NCBI GenBank assembly: GCA_964585585.1
Contig: CAZPEL010000019.1
Location: 1-20,624 of the forward strand
Direction of reading: 5' to 3'
Length of the DNA: 20,624 nt
Source: CAZNAQ01 sp964585585
GTDB taxonomy: Bacteria > Patescibacteriota > Patescibacteriia > Patescibacteriales > JAGXOH01
Part shown: piece after piece, positions 1-6,409 of the stretch
How positions within the stretch are numbered: position 1 is the stretch's first letter
Layout of the letters: each line of letters starts with the position of its first letter
Position numbers and translations under genes: made by a program
Notes under the pieces: model-generated
What the model saw: the letters and a program-made list of their open reading frames with translations, nothing else
Database searches by the model: none
What the model was told of the DNA's origin: nothing

Positions 1-66
1 TCGGGTGCGTGAGGTCGCCGGTTCGCCCGGCATGCGCCGGGCGCCCCGCGAATGCGGGGCGAGTCC
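1..66 (+). pseudogene. Broken tRNA-Pro copy (3' part only in window)
   Basis: Bases 1-25 are identical to bases 145-169 of the intact tRNA-Pro downstream: end of the anticodon loop, 3' strand of the anticodon stem, variable loop, T-stem 5' strand and first T-loop bases. The sequence then departs from a tRNA. The acceptor 3' strand is missing and two GC-rich hairpins follow, after which CGAGTCC (60-66) again matches the tRNA T-loop (168-174). This can be read as a 36-bp palindromic insertion in the T-loop, or as a tRNA end fused to a hairpin repeat. The 5' half lies outside the window. It cannot fold as a tRNA here, so I call it a remnant. Confidence 0.75.
24..61. repeat. Double GC hairpin in the tRNA-Pro remnant
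   Basis: Two back-to-back perfect 8-bp hairpins: CGCCCGGC (24-31) with GCCGGGCG (36-43), loop ATGC; and CGCCCCGC (42-49) with GCGGGGCG (54-61), loop GAAT. They share two bases. Both are far more GC-rich than the AT-rich flank at 67-111. No T-run follows, so these are not typical intrinsic terminators. They resemble other GC palindromes in the window (15697-15728, 18084-18107). Confidence 0.8.
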
Positions 67-71
67 TTTCC

Positions 72-100
72 TTAAACATTTCTTTAAACAGCAATATATT
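72..100 (+). promoter_or_regulatory. Probable promoter of tRNA-Pro
   Basis: A -10-like TATATT (95-100) lies 11 bases before the tRNA 5' end, with a weak -35 TTAAAC (72-77) at 17-bp spacing. The motif TTAAACA recurs three times here (72, 84, 99). The -10 position fits a tRNA promoter, but the -35 matches consensus poorly. Confidence 0.4.
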
Positions 101-111
101 AAACAAAAATT

Positions 112-185
112 CGGGGATTGGCCCAGATGGCTAGGGCGCACGCTTCGGGTGCGTGAGGTCGCCGGTTCGAGTCCGGCATCCCCGA
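112..185 (+). tRNA. tRNA-Pro(CGG)
   Basis: Full cloverleaf: acceptor CGGGGAT/ATCCCCG (112-118, 178-184), D-stem GCCC/GGGC, anticodon stem CACGC/GCGTG with loop TTCGGGT (anticodon CGG), T-stem GCCGG/CCGGC with loop TTCGAGT, discriminator A185. The C1-G72 pair is the usual bacterial tRNA-Pro signature. CCA is not encoded, so it must be added after transcription. A partial copy lies immediately upstream at 1-66. Confidence 0.96.
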
Positions 186-197
186 CATTCTCATTTT

Positions 198-225
198 AAG
201 ATTTAAGATTTATGATTTATGATTG
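198..225 (+). repeat. Heptamer array (4 units) overlapping the rlmN start
   Basis: Four consecutive 7-bp units: AAGATTT, AAGATTT, ATGATTT, ATGATTG. It follows the tRNA-Pro 3' end after a CATTCTCATTT linker that also occurs beside tRNA-Gly (16145-16155). The third unit supplies the rlmN start codon at 212. Confidence 0.8.
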
Positions 226-1204
226 GGGCGACACATTAAAGGATGAACCTCGGTTTCGGCATAAACAGGTTAGGGAGGCGGTTTTTGGGAAAATGGTATC
301 GGATTGGGACGAGGTTAGTAATTTACCCCGGGAGCTAAAAGAGAAATTGAAGCAAAAAGCGCCGCTGGAAATACAAGGAGAGGTTCAAGAATCAGAAAGC
401 TCTAACACCGCTAAAGCGGTTATTTTTTTAGCTGATCAAGAAAGAGTGGAAACCGTTTTGATGAAACATAAGGACAGGAATACCGTATGCGTATCCACTC
501 AGATCGGGTGCAGCTTGGGTTGCGATTTTTGTTTGACCGGGCGAAGCGGCTTGGTCAGGAATTTGCGGGCCGAGGAGATAGTTTCCCAGGTTCTTTTTTT
601 TGCTCGAAGATTGAAGGAGGCCGGGGAGCAGGTGACCAATGTGGTTTTTATGGGTATGGGCGAGGCCTTTTTGAATTATGCCGAGGTTATGAAAGCGGTT
701 CGCATCTTGAATCAGGATATGGGCCTGGGAGCCAGAAAAATATCCATATCCACTGTGGGTATAGTCGAGGGTATCAAGAAGTTGGCCGGGGAACCGGAGC
801 AGGTTAATTTGGCCGTTTCTCTGCATGCTCCTGATAACGAATTGAGAAATAAACTGATGCCGGTTAACAAGAAATACCCCTTGGAAAAATTGTTGCCGGC
901 TATACGGGGATATATCGAAAAGACCAACCGCAAGGTTATGATAGAATATTTGATGCTTCAGGGAGTAAATGACTCCCCGAACCAGGCCCGGGAATTCGCG
1001 GAGTTATTACAAAAAAATTTACCCTCTTTGTTTATGGTAAATTTGATCTCCTATAATCCGACCGAGAGGTACGGCTCTTCTTCCGCTTCCGCTATTGGGA
1101 AATTCAAGGAAATTTTACAGCAGGAATACAAAATAGATACGGTCCAAAGATATAAGTTCGGTCGGGATATTAAGGGAGCTTGCGGCCAACTGGCCTCTCA
1201 TTAA
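212..1204 (+). CDS. rlmN: 23S rRNA/tRNA adenine-C2 methyltransferase RlmN
   Basis: Radical-SAM methyltransferase that makes 2-methyladenosine at A2503 of 23S rRNA, and in some bacteria at A37 of tRNAs. The radical SAM CxxxCxxC cluster is C100, C104, C107. The two RlmN-type mechanistic cysteines are C93 (in TVCVSTQ) and C324 (in GACGQL). GMGEAFLNY and SISTVG are typical SAM-binding segments, and RFRHKQV plus LPRELKEKL form the N-terminal accessory domain. The 330 aa are slightly short because the N-terminus has only about 13 residues before RFRHKQ. The ATG lies in a heptamer repeat with no Shine-Dalgarno, so repeat expansion may have replaced the native start. A terminator follows; no operon partner is visible. 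Confidence 0.95.
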   Translation: MIYDWGDTLKDEPRFRHKQVREAVFGKMVSDWDEVSNLPRELKEKLKQKAPLEIQGEVQESESSNTAKAVIFLADQERVETVLMKHKDRNTVCVSTQIGCSLGCDFCLTGRSGLVRNLRAEEIVSQVLFFARRLKEAGEQVTNVVFMGMGEAFLNYAEVMKAVRILNQDMGLGARKISISTVGIVEGIKKLAGEPEQVNLAVSLHAPDNELRNKLMPVNKKYPLEKLLPAIRGYIEKTNRKVMIEYLMLQGVNDSPNQAREFAELLQKNLPSLFMVNLISYNPTERYGSSSASAIGKFKEILQQEYKIDTVQRYKFGRDIKGACGQLASH

Positions 1205-1229
1205 AATGGTATAAAAAAGTGTTTTTCCG

Positions 1230-1257
1230 GCTGGAATCGCTAACTTCCAGCTTTTTT
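1230..1257 (+). terminator. Intrinsic terminator after rlmN
   Basis: Stem GCTGGAA (1230-1236) with TTCCAGC (1245-1251), 8-nt loop, then six T. It lies 26 bp after the rlmN stop and just before the next promoter. Confidence 0.85.
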
Positions 1258-1263
1258 ATTTTA

Positions 1264-1272
1264 TGCTATAAT
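1264..1272 (+). promoter_or_regulatory. Extended -10 promoter of the phosphodiester glycosidase operon
   Basis: TGcTATAAT (1264-1272) is a consensus extended -10; no good -35 is seen, as is common for this class. The predicted start of transcription near 1279 leaves only about 4 nt before the ATG at 1283, so the message is nearly leaderless. Confidence 0.65.
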
Positions 1273-1282
1273 AGATAGCAAG

Positions 1283-2500
1283 ATGAAGAAATTTTTTTTG
1301 ATGATAATTCTGGTGGGATTGTTTTTTCCGGCGGTTAGCCGGGCGAGTTTGGGTGAGGATCTGTCTGGCCGGATCGTTTTGAATGTGGAAGAGAACGGTG
1401 AGGCCTGGTATGTTTATCCCGATACCAATAAGAGGTATTTCCTGGGCCGGCCGGCGGATGCTTTCGAAATAATGCGGGAGCTGGGTTTGGGTATAGCGGA
1501 AAAGGATTTTCAGCAGTTAGCCCAGGCCGGTATGCCGGTGGAGGGCAATAAGGATCTGGCCCGGAAATTGGCCGGACGAATAGTATTGCGAGTGGATTTT
1601 CACGGCGAGGCCTGGTATATCAATCCGGTGAACCGGAAGAAGTATTTCCTGGGCCGGCCGGCTGACGCCTTCAAGATAATGCGGGAGCTGGGCTTGGGTA
1701 TAAGCAGATTGGATCTGGCCCGGATCCATAAAAACGGTTTGGACGAATCCCGGGACCGCTATAGCAGTTATGATTATCGTCAAAAGGTAAGCACTGCCAC
1801 CGGAGAGGATTTTTATGTGGATGTGGTGGAGATAAACCTGGATGATCCCGATTTGGAAATAATAACCGACACCGCCAATTCAAGCGACTGTGACGGGCCT
1901 TGCCCGGCCCGGGAATTGGGCGAGTTTGTATTGGAAAACCGGGGTTTTGCCGGTATTAACGCCACTTATTTCAACACTTCCGCGGCCAAGAGGAATTATT
2001 ATTTTTTTCCGGTCTATAATTCCGAAGAGGAAAAACTGATCAACGAAGACCAATTGAAGTATTGGACCACGGGTCCGATCATAGCATTTGATAAAAAGAA
2101 TAATTTTTATTATTTTCAGGACAGCCGGGAATTCAAAAGCGTGGCCTATTTCGAAGATACTTATGATGCGGAGATCCAGGCCGCTTTGGGTAATAAGCCG
2201 AGATTGATCGAGGACGGTAAGAACCTTTTGATAGACTGGGAGTTGGATGACAAGCAGGAGAAGGTCAAGTCCTGGCGGAGCGCCCTGGCTTACCAAGAAG
2301 ATTCCGGCAAAGGCAAGATATTGTTAGTGGCGGCCAGATATGCCACGGTTCCGGATCTGGCGGATATTTTAAAGGCCATGAAAGTGGATTACGCCCTGAA
2401 TTTGGACGGAGGTAATTCTACTTGTTTGTTCTATAACGGGGAGTATATGATAGGGCCGGGGCGGGATGTTCCCAACGCCTTAATTTTTAAAGAGAAATGA
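1283..2500 (+). CDS. Secreted phosphodiester glycosidase (NAGPA/DUF2233-like) with two N-terminal repeats
   Basis: Residues 1-21 form a Sec signal peptide (MKKFFLMIILVGLFFPAVSR). Two near-identical repeats follow (about 28-76 and 97-146), each with GRIVL, GEAWY, YFLGRPADAF and IMRELGLGI; this unit recurs on exported CPR proteins and may bind a surface polymer. Residues about 170-403 resemble the NAGPA/DUF2233 phosphodiester glycosidase fold: NATYF motif near the middle and the LNLDGGNST signature at about 372-380. That family hydrolyses GlcNAc-1-phosphodiesters (uncovering enzyme) or acts on glycan phosphodiesters; the substrate here is unknown. It overlaps the next gene by 4 bp (ATGA), so the two are probably translationally coupled. 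The family call is good; the role is inference. Confidence 0.8.
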   Translation: MKKFFLMIILVGLFFPAVSRASLGEDLSGRIVLNVEENGEAWYVYPDTNKRYFLGRPADAFEIMRELGLGIAEKDFQQLAQAGMPVEGNKDLARKLAGRIVLRVDFHGEAWYINPVNRKKYFLGRPADAFKIMRELGLGISRLDLARIHKNGLDESRDRYSSYDYRQKVSTATGEDFYVDVVEINLDDPDLEIITDTANSSDCDGPCPARELGEFVLENRGFAGINATYFNTSAAKRNYYFFPVYNSEEEKLINEDQLKYWTTGPIIAFDKKNNFYYFQDSREFKSVAYFEDTYDAEIQAALGNKPRLIEDGKNLLIDWELDDKQEKVKSWRSALAYQEDSGKGKILLVAARYATVPDLADILKAMKVDYALNLDGGNSTCLFYNGEYMIGPGRDVPNALIFKEK

Positions 2501-2769
2501 TCATGCGGGAAGAATTGCGACGAGAATTAAAAAATAAAAAAGAGATCTATATCCGGACCAGGATCAACCCCGGCTCCGGGCGGACCGAATTCAAGGACAA
2601 AAGAGAGGATGGTATTTACAAAATAAATGTGGCCGCTCCGCCGGAAAAGGGAAAGGCCAACAAGGAATTGGTTGGTTTTTTGTCCAAGGAATTGGGGGTA
2701 GACAAAAATAATGTTACAATTATAAATGGACACCGAGAAAGGGATAAATTGATCAAAATAAAAATATGA
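2497..2769 (+). CDS. YggU/DUF167 (UPF0235) family protein
   Basis: A 90-aa protein with the DUF167 pattern: RINPGSGRTEF, then VAAPPEKGKANKELVGFL and a C-terminal segment ending in VTIINGHRERDKLIKI. This small conserved family has a known fold but no settled function. The start could be ATG 2497 (overlapping the previous stop) or ATG 2503; an AAAGAGA stretch sits better for 2503. It overlaps the next gene by 4 bp (ATGA), so it is the middle gene of a three-gene operon. Confidence 0.87.
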   Translation: MIMREELRRELKNKKEIYIRTRINPGSGRTEFKDKREDGIYKINVAAPPEKGKANKELVGFLSKELGVDKNNVTIINGHRERDKLIKIKI

Positions 2770-3425
2770 GATGGAATCGCAATGTTAAAACCCCCTATCC
2801 TCGCGGGTATTTTTTGACCAAAAGGATCAATCCGGTGGTTAAGTTTTTGACCATTTCGGATATTATAATTTTGACCAGTTTCGGCTTGATCACCCCGATT
2901 TTTGCTATTTTTATAACCAATAACATAGACGGCGGAACCGTGGAGGTGGCCGGTTTGGCCTCGGCTATTTATCTTTTCACTAAGAGTTTGGGGCAAATTC
3001 CGGTGGCCCGGTATATTGATAAAATCAAGGGGGAAAAGGATGATTTTTGGGTTATGTTCATCGGTTCCATGGGCATAGTTATCATCCCCGTTTTATATCT
3101 TTTTATAGATGCGGCCGCCAGTTTGTTCGTGGTCCAATTTTTTTACGGCGCTTCGGCCGCCATGGTGTTTCCGGCTTGGATGGCCATCTTTACCCGCCAT
3201 ATAGACAAAGAGCACGAAGGGGTGGAATGGGGAGTTTACCGGACCATGATAGATTTCGGTTGCGCCGTGGCCGCTTCTTTGGGTGGACTGCTGGCTTATC
3301 GGTTCGGCTTTGAACCCTTGTTCATAGTTATAAGTATCGTCTCCTTTATGGGGGCCTTGTTCCTTTTGCTTATTTACAACGAAATGATCCCGATCTCCGA
3401 AATCTCCAAGAAAAAGAAAAAGTAG
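2766..3425 (+). CDS. Half-size MFS-like membrane protein (6 predicted TM)
   Basis: A 219-aa protein with about six hydrophobic spans, near residues 28-50, 60-80, 92-112, 115-138, 152-172 and 175-199, and a lysine-rich cytosolic tail (SKKKKK). The loop between spans 2 and 3 (RYIDKIKGEKDD) looks like the MFS motif A region, and spans 4-5 have MFS-like glycine/alanine packing. Classical MFS carriers have 12 spans in about 400 aa; this is one half, and no continuation follows the stop, so it is not an obvious frameshift. It could work as a dimer. Substrate unknown. Last gene of the glycosidase operon. Confidence 0.6.
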   Translation: MRWNRNVKTPYPRGYFLTKRINPVVKFLTISDIIILTSFGLITPIFAIFITNNIDGGTVEVAGLASAIYLFTKSLGQIPVARYIDKIKGEKDDFWVMFIGSMGIVIIPVLYLFIDAAASLFVVQFFYGASAAMVFPAWMAIFTRHIDKEHEGVEWGVYRTMIDFGCAVAASLGGLLAYRFGFEPLFIVISIVSFMGALFLLLIYNEMIPISEISKKKKK

Positions 3426-3427
3426 AT

Positions 3428-3457
3428 TTGACTTTAAGGGCAAAAAAGGTTTAATAT
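3428..3457 (+). promoter_or_regulatory. Promoter of uppS
   Basis: -35 TTGACT (3428-3433), 18-bp spacer, -10 TAATAT (3452-3457). Predicted start near 3464, giving a 5' UTR of about 22 nt. Confidence 0.65.
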
Positions 3458-3485
3458 GTAGAACTAAATTAAGATTATTTTTTTT

Positions 3486-4190
3486 ATGACTGAAAACCAA
3501 TCAATCCAAACCCCGGAGCATGTAGCCATAATTCTGGACGGGAACAGAAGATGGGCCCGAGAGAGAGGGCTTTCTTCTATTAAAGGCCACTACCAAGGCA
3601 AGCAGGCGGCCAATCAAGTGGCGGAGGGTCTTTTAAAAAAGGGAGTAAAGATAGTTTCTCTATATGTTTTTTCTTCCGAGAATTGGAACCGAAAAAAAGA
3701 GGAAGTGGATTATTTGATGAAGCTTTTGCGGGAAACTATAGACAATGAAATAAAGAAATTGTCCGAGAAGCAATGTCGGGTGGTCATAAGCGGCCGGATA
3801 CGGGAATTACCCGGGGACCTGCCGGACAAATGCCGGGAGCTGATGGAGAAAAGTCGGGATTATACCAAGGGAGTGATCAATTTTTGTTTGAATTACGGAG
3901 GACGCAAGGAGTTGGTGGACGCTTTTCAGGGTATGTTGGCGGACAATGTTTCTCCGGAAGAGGTTTCCGAGGACAAGATAGCTCAATATTTATACAACCC
4001 CGAAAATATAAAGGATCCGGATGTTATAGTCAGGACTTCGGGTGAGAAAAGATTGTCCGGCTTCCAGTTGTGGCGTTCCGCTTATAGCGAATTGATATTT
4101 TTGGACAAATATTGGCCGGAAATGGAAAGCGGCGATGCCGATAATATCATCTCCGAGTATTCCCGCCGGCAACGGCGATTCGGCGGATAA
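3486..4190 (+). CDS. uppS: Isoprenyl transferase (undecaprenyl diphosphate synthase)
   Basis: Cis-prenyltransferase that extends farnesyl diphosphate with isopentenyl diphosphate to the lipid carrier used for peptidoglycan and other surface glycans. Family motifs are present: HVAIILDGNRRWA with the catalytic Asp at residue 18, YVFSSENWNR, NFCLNYGGR, and C-terminal RTSGEKRLSGFQLWRSAYSE, which binds the diphosphate. At 234 aa it is of normal length. No clear Shine-Dalgarno precedes the ATG. It has its own promoter and ends at a terminator shared with the convergent murI. Confidence 0.97.
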   Translation: MTENQSIQTPEHVAIILDGNRRWARERGLSSIKGHYQGKQAANQVAEGLLKKGVKIVSLYVFSSENWNRKKEEVDYLMKLLRETIDNEIKKLSEKQCRVVISGRIRELPGDLPDKCRELMEKSRDYTKGVINFCLNYGGRKELVDAFQGMLADNVSPEEVSEDKIAQYLYNPENIKDPDVIVRTSGEKRLSGFQLWRSAYSELIFLDKYWPEMESGDADNIISEYSRRQRRFGG

Positions 4191-4217
4191 AAAAACACCC
4201 TTGTAAAGAGTGTTTTT
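4191..4217. terminator. Bidirectional terminator between uppS and murI
   Basis: AAAAACAC (4191-4198) pairs with GTGTTTTT (4210-4217), with an extra C-G pair inside (4200/4208) after one mismatch. The A-run and T-run make it work in both directions between convergent genes. It overlaps the murI stop codon. Confidence 0.8.
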
Positions 4218-5055
4218 ATTGGTCTATCTGGCAAGGATAGACCTTTTTTATGGCTTGGCCCAGGAATCTGGGGCCAAGCTTTTTGAATTTGTCCGGGTCA
4301 TTGGTGGTGTAAAAGGTTCTATTCTGTTCCGCTTGCAATTTTTTTTCTATTTCCGGATGCCGCCTTAAGTAGTCTTTCAGTTTTTCCGCCACCGGCCGGG
4401 GCGGATCGATCACGCGGCATTGTTTGCCCATGATCTCGGAGATAGGCCGGTATAGAACGGGGTAGTGGGTGCAGCCCAGTATTAGGATGTTTATCCTTTT
4501 TAATTTTAAAGGTCTTAAATAATATTTGATTATTTTTCTGGTTTCGGCCCGGTTCACCCAGCCCTCTTCGGCCAAAGGAGCTAAAAGGGGAGAGGCCTGG
4601 GTGCATATATCCAATTCGGGTTTTATTTTTTTCAATTCCTGTTCAAAGGTTTGGGATTCAATAGTGGCCTTGGTTCCGATAATGCCTATTTTGTTTTTTT
4701 TGCGTCTTTTTCGGGGCGGTTCTTGGTGGACTACTTCCGCTGCTGCTTCGGCGGTGGGTATGATAACCCCCAAAATCCGCCTGTCCGGGTATTTTTCCGG
4801 GAGCCATTCCTGTTGCAGGCGGCGCAGGGCCTTGGCGGAAGCGGTATTGCAGGCGATTATCACCAATCGGCATCCTTTTTTCATAAGGAATTCCACTCCT
4901 TGCCGGGTGTAGTCATAGATCAGATCCTGGGATTTGTTACCGTAGGGATTACGGGCGGAATCTCCCAGATAGATATAGTCGTATTGCGGCAGTTGTTCCA
5001 GAACACCTCTTAGAATAGTTAGTCCTCCCAGGCCGGAGTCAAATATTCCTATCAT
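4216..5055 (-). CDS. murI: Glutamate racemase
   Basis: Cofactor-independent conversion of L-Glu to D-Glu for the peptidoglycan stem peptide. Visible motifs: IGIFDSGLGG at the N-terminus, LGDSARNPYG (family usually GDTARxPYG), IIACNTAS with catalytic Cys69, and ILGCTHYPV with catalytic Cys195. At 279 aa it is full length. A basic insert (EPPRKRRKKNK, about 112-122) sits just before the second half-domain and probably forms a surface loop. It starts 3 bp after the preceding membrane protein gene, as the last gene of the operon with murA. Confidence 0.97.
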   Translation of the reverse strand: MIGIFDSGLGGLTILRGVLEQLPQYDYIYLGDSARNPYGNKSQDLIYDYTRQGVEFLMKKGCRLVIIACNTASAKALRRLQQEWLPEKYPDRRILGVIIPTAEAAAEVVHQEPPRKRRKKNKIGIIGTKATIESQTFEQELKKIKPELDICTQASPLLAPLAEEGWVNRAETRKIIKYYLRPLKLKRINILILGCTHYPVLYRPISEIMGKQCRVIDPPRPVAEKLKDYLRRHPEIEKKLQAEQNRTFYTTNDPDKFKKLGPRFLGQAIKKVYPCQIDQ

Positions 5056-5058
5056 AGA

Positions 5059-6408
5059 TCAATAAAGACTTAGTTTATATAATCCGGATTGTTCTCCGAT
5101 CCGACCGTTGAAGTACAAGGTCTTACCCTCATCCACCAAGCACAGATCGGAAACATCACTTAATTCTATTAATTCGGTTACATTTATTTTGTTTCGTCTG
5201 GGGTCGATCAATTTTACATTGTCTTGATTATAGTAGAGTATCTTGTCGGTTATCGGGACCACCATGGCTTCGGTTATCTCTTCGCTTATTCGGGTCAGTA
5301 TTTGTTTATCCCGGGAATTGAGATTGAATTTCCATATTTCAAATTCATTGCCGTAGATTATTTCCGAAGGGTTTTGCCAATCAAAATAGGAAACATTGTT
5401 CAGGGTCTCTTGGAGAACGCCCAAAGGAGAGAGGGGTGTGATCAAATACAGGGTCTGGAATTTGTTGTCGTAAACAGTAATCAGATCCTCTCGGGGTGAA
5501 GCGGATATCTGATAATTTTGGGAGCGGGGAAAATCAATGGCCTTTATTTTTTTTAGGCCCGGGTAAGCAAAAACTTCCAACACCGAGAGCTTATCAGTTG
5601 TTTTTATTGTATATAGATATTTGTTGTCCGAGAAATAAGTAAAGATATTCTTTTCCGTCAAGATCCTTTTTTGGGTTCGCTTCTTCGGATCAAAGGAATA
5701 AAGCCGGCCCTGTCGGATGTAATATATCTCCTCCCCTCCGCGCTCCCAACGAAGTCTATTCGCTCCCTTATCCAGATCTCCTTTTAAGTTCCGGATATTT
5801 TTGCTTTTTATGTTAAATATTTTTTGATCCAATAGTATTTTTTTGCTATCCGGGGACCAGTCAATCGAGGAAGTGGCTTGAAGCTCGGGCAGGGAAAGGG
5901 TTTGGCCCGATTCCAAAAACACTATTTCCGAATTATCGGTATCCACCGCCATGGTCCGGTCCGGGGAAAGATGCTCTTTTTCAATCCGGTTTTCCGATAT
6001 TTTCAAGGGCAAGTTCTTTTTTAGAAGTCGGAGGTCGGATATAGTGGTTATCCTTCCCGGGTGAATGTTTATTTTTCTTTCCCAGATATGATAACCGTCC
6101 AGAACCAGATTCAAGGTGTACTCTCCCGGCTTGATCCCCTTGATCTTGGCCGGAGTTTGGATATTTTTTTCGTTGTGGAACAGATTTTGCCATATATTTT
6201 TGGGGGTTTGTCCGTCCAAGAGTATAGTGGCTCCCTTGGGCTCTGTTTCCACCAAAAGCATACCGTTCCTTTGCAGGGTTTGGTTTAAGTTCGGTGGCCA
6301 AGTGAGATTGATCCTATACCCCTGGGCATAGAACATAACCACGGTGGTGATCAGAAAAAAGGCCACTACAAAAGAAAGAAAAAGTATTTTTCTTTTTATT
6401 GAGGTCAT
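5059..6408 (-). CDS. Membrane-anchored PEGA-domain protein with WD/TolB-like propeller segments
   Basis: 449 aa. One N-terminal span (about 8-27) with a basic cytosolic end (SIKRK) suggests an outside-facing anchored protein. Residues about 50-125 match a PEGA-type beta module (LLVETEPKGATILLDG, then TPAKIKGIKPGEYTLNL and a DGYHIWERKI segment). The remainder carries beta-propeller-like repeats (SPDRTMAV, IDWSPDSKKILL, ASPREDLITVYD) resembling TolB/WD40 blades. No catalytic motif is seen; PEGA proteins are thought to bind surface components. It lies between murA and murI with 1-bp and 3-bp gaps, so a wall-related role is a reasonable inference. Confidence 0.75.
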   Translation of the reverse strand: MTSIKRKILFLSFVVAFFLITTVVMFYAQGYRINLTWPPNLNQTLQRNGMLLVETEPKGATILLDGQTPKNIWQNLFHNEKNIQTPAKIKGIKPGEYTLNLVLDGYHIWERKINIHPGRITTISDLRLLKKNLPLKISENRIEKEHLSPDRTMAVDTDNSEIVFLESGQTLSLPELQATSSIDWSPDSKKILLDQKIFNIKSKNIRNLKGDLDKGANRLRWERGGEEIYYIRQGRLYSFDPKKRTQKRILTEKNIFTYFSDNKYLYTIKTTDKLSVLEVFAYPGLKKIKAIDFPRSQNYQISASPREDLITVYDNKFQTLYLITPLSPLGVLQETLNNVSYFDWQNPSEIIYGNEFEIWKFNLNSRDKQILTRISEEITEAMVVPITDKILYYNQDNVKLIDPRRNKINVTELIELSDVSDLCLVDEGKTLYFNGRIGEQSGLYKLSLY

Positions 6409-6409
6409 A

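Noticed and set aside
428..826. Minus-strand frame of 132 codons inside rlmN
   Set aside because: Shadow of a well-supported gene, no motifs.
2766..3500. Frameshifted full-length MFS gene
   Set aside because: The downstream sequence is a promoter followed by uppS; no reading frame continues MFS-like spans.
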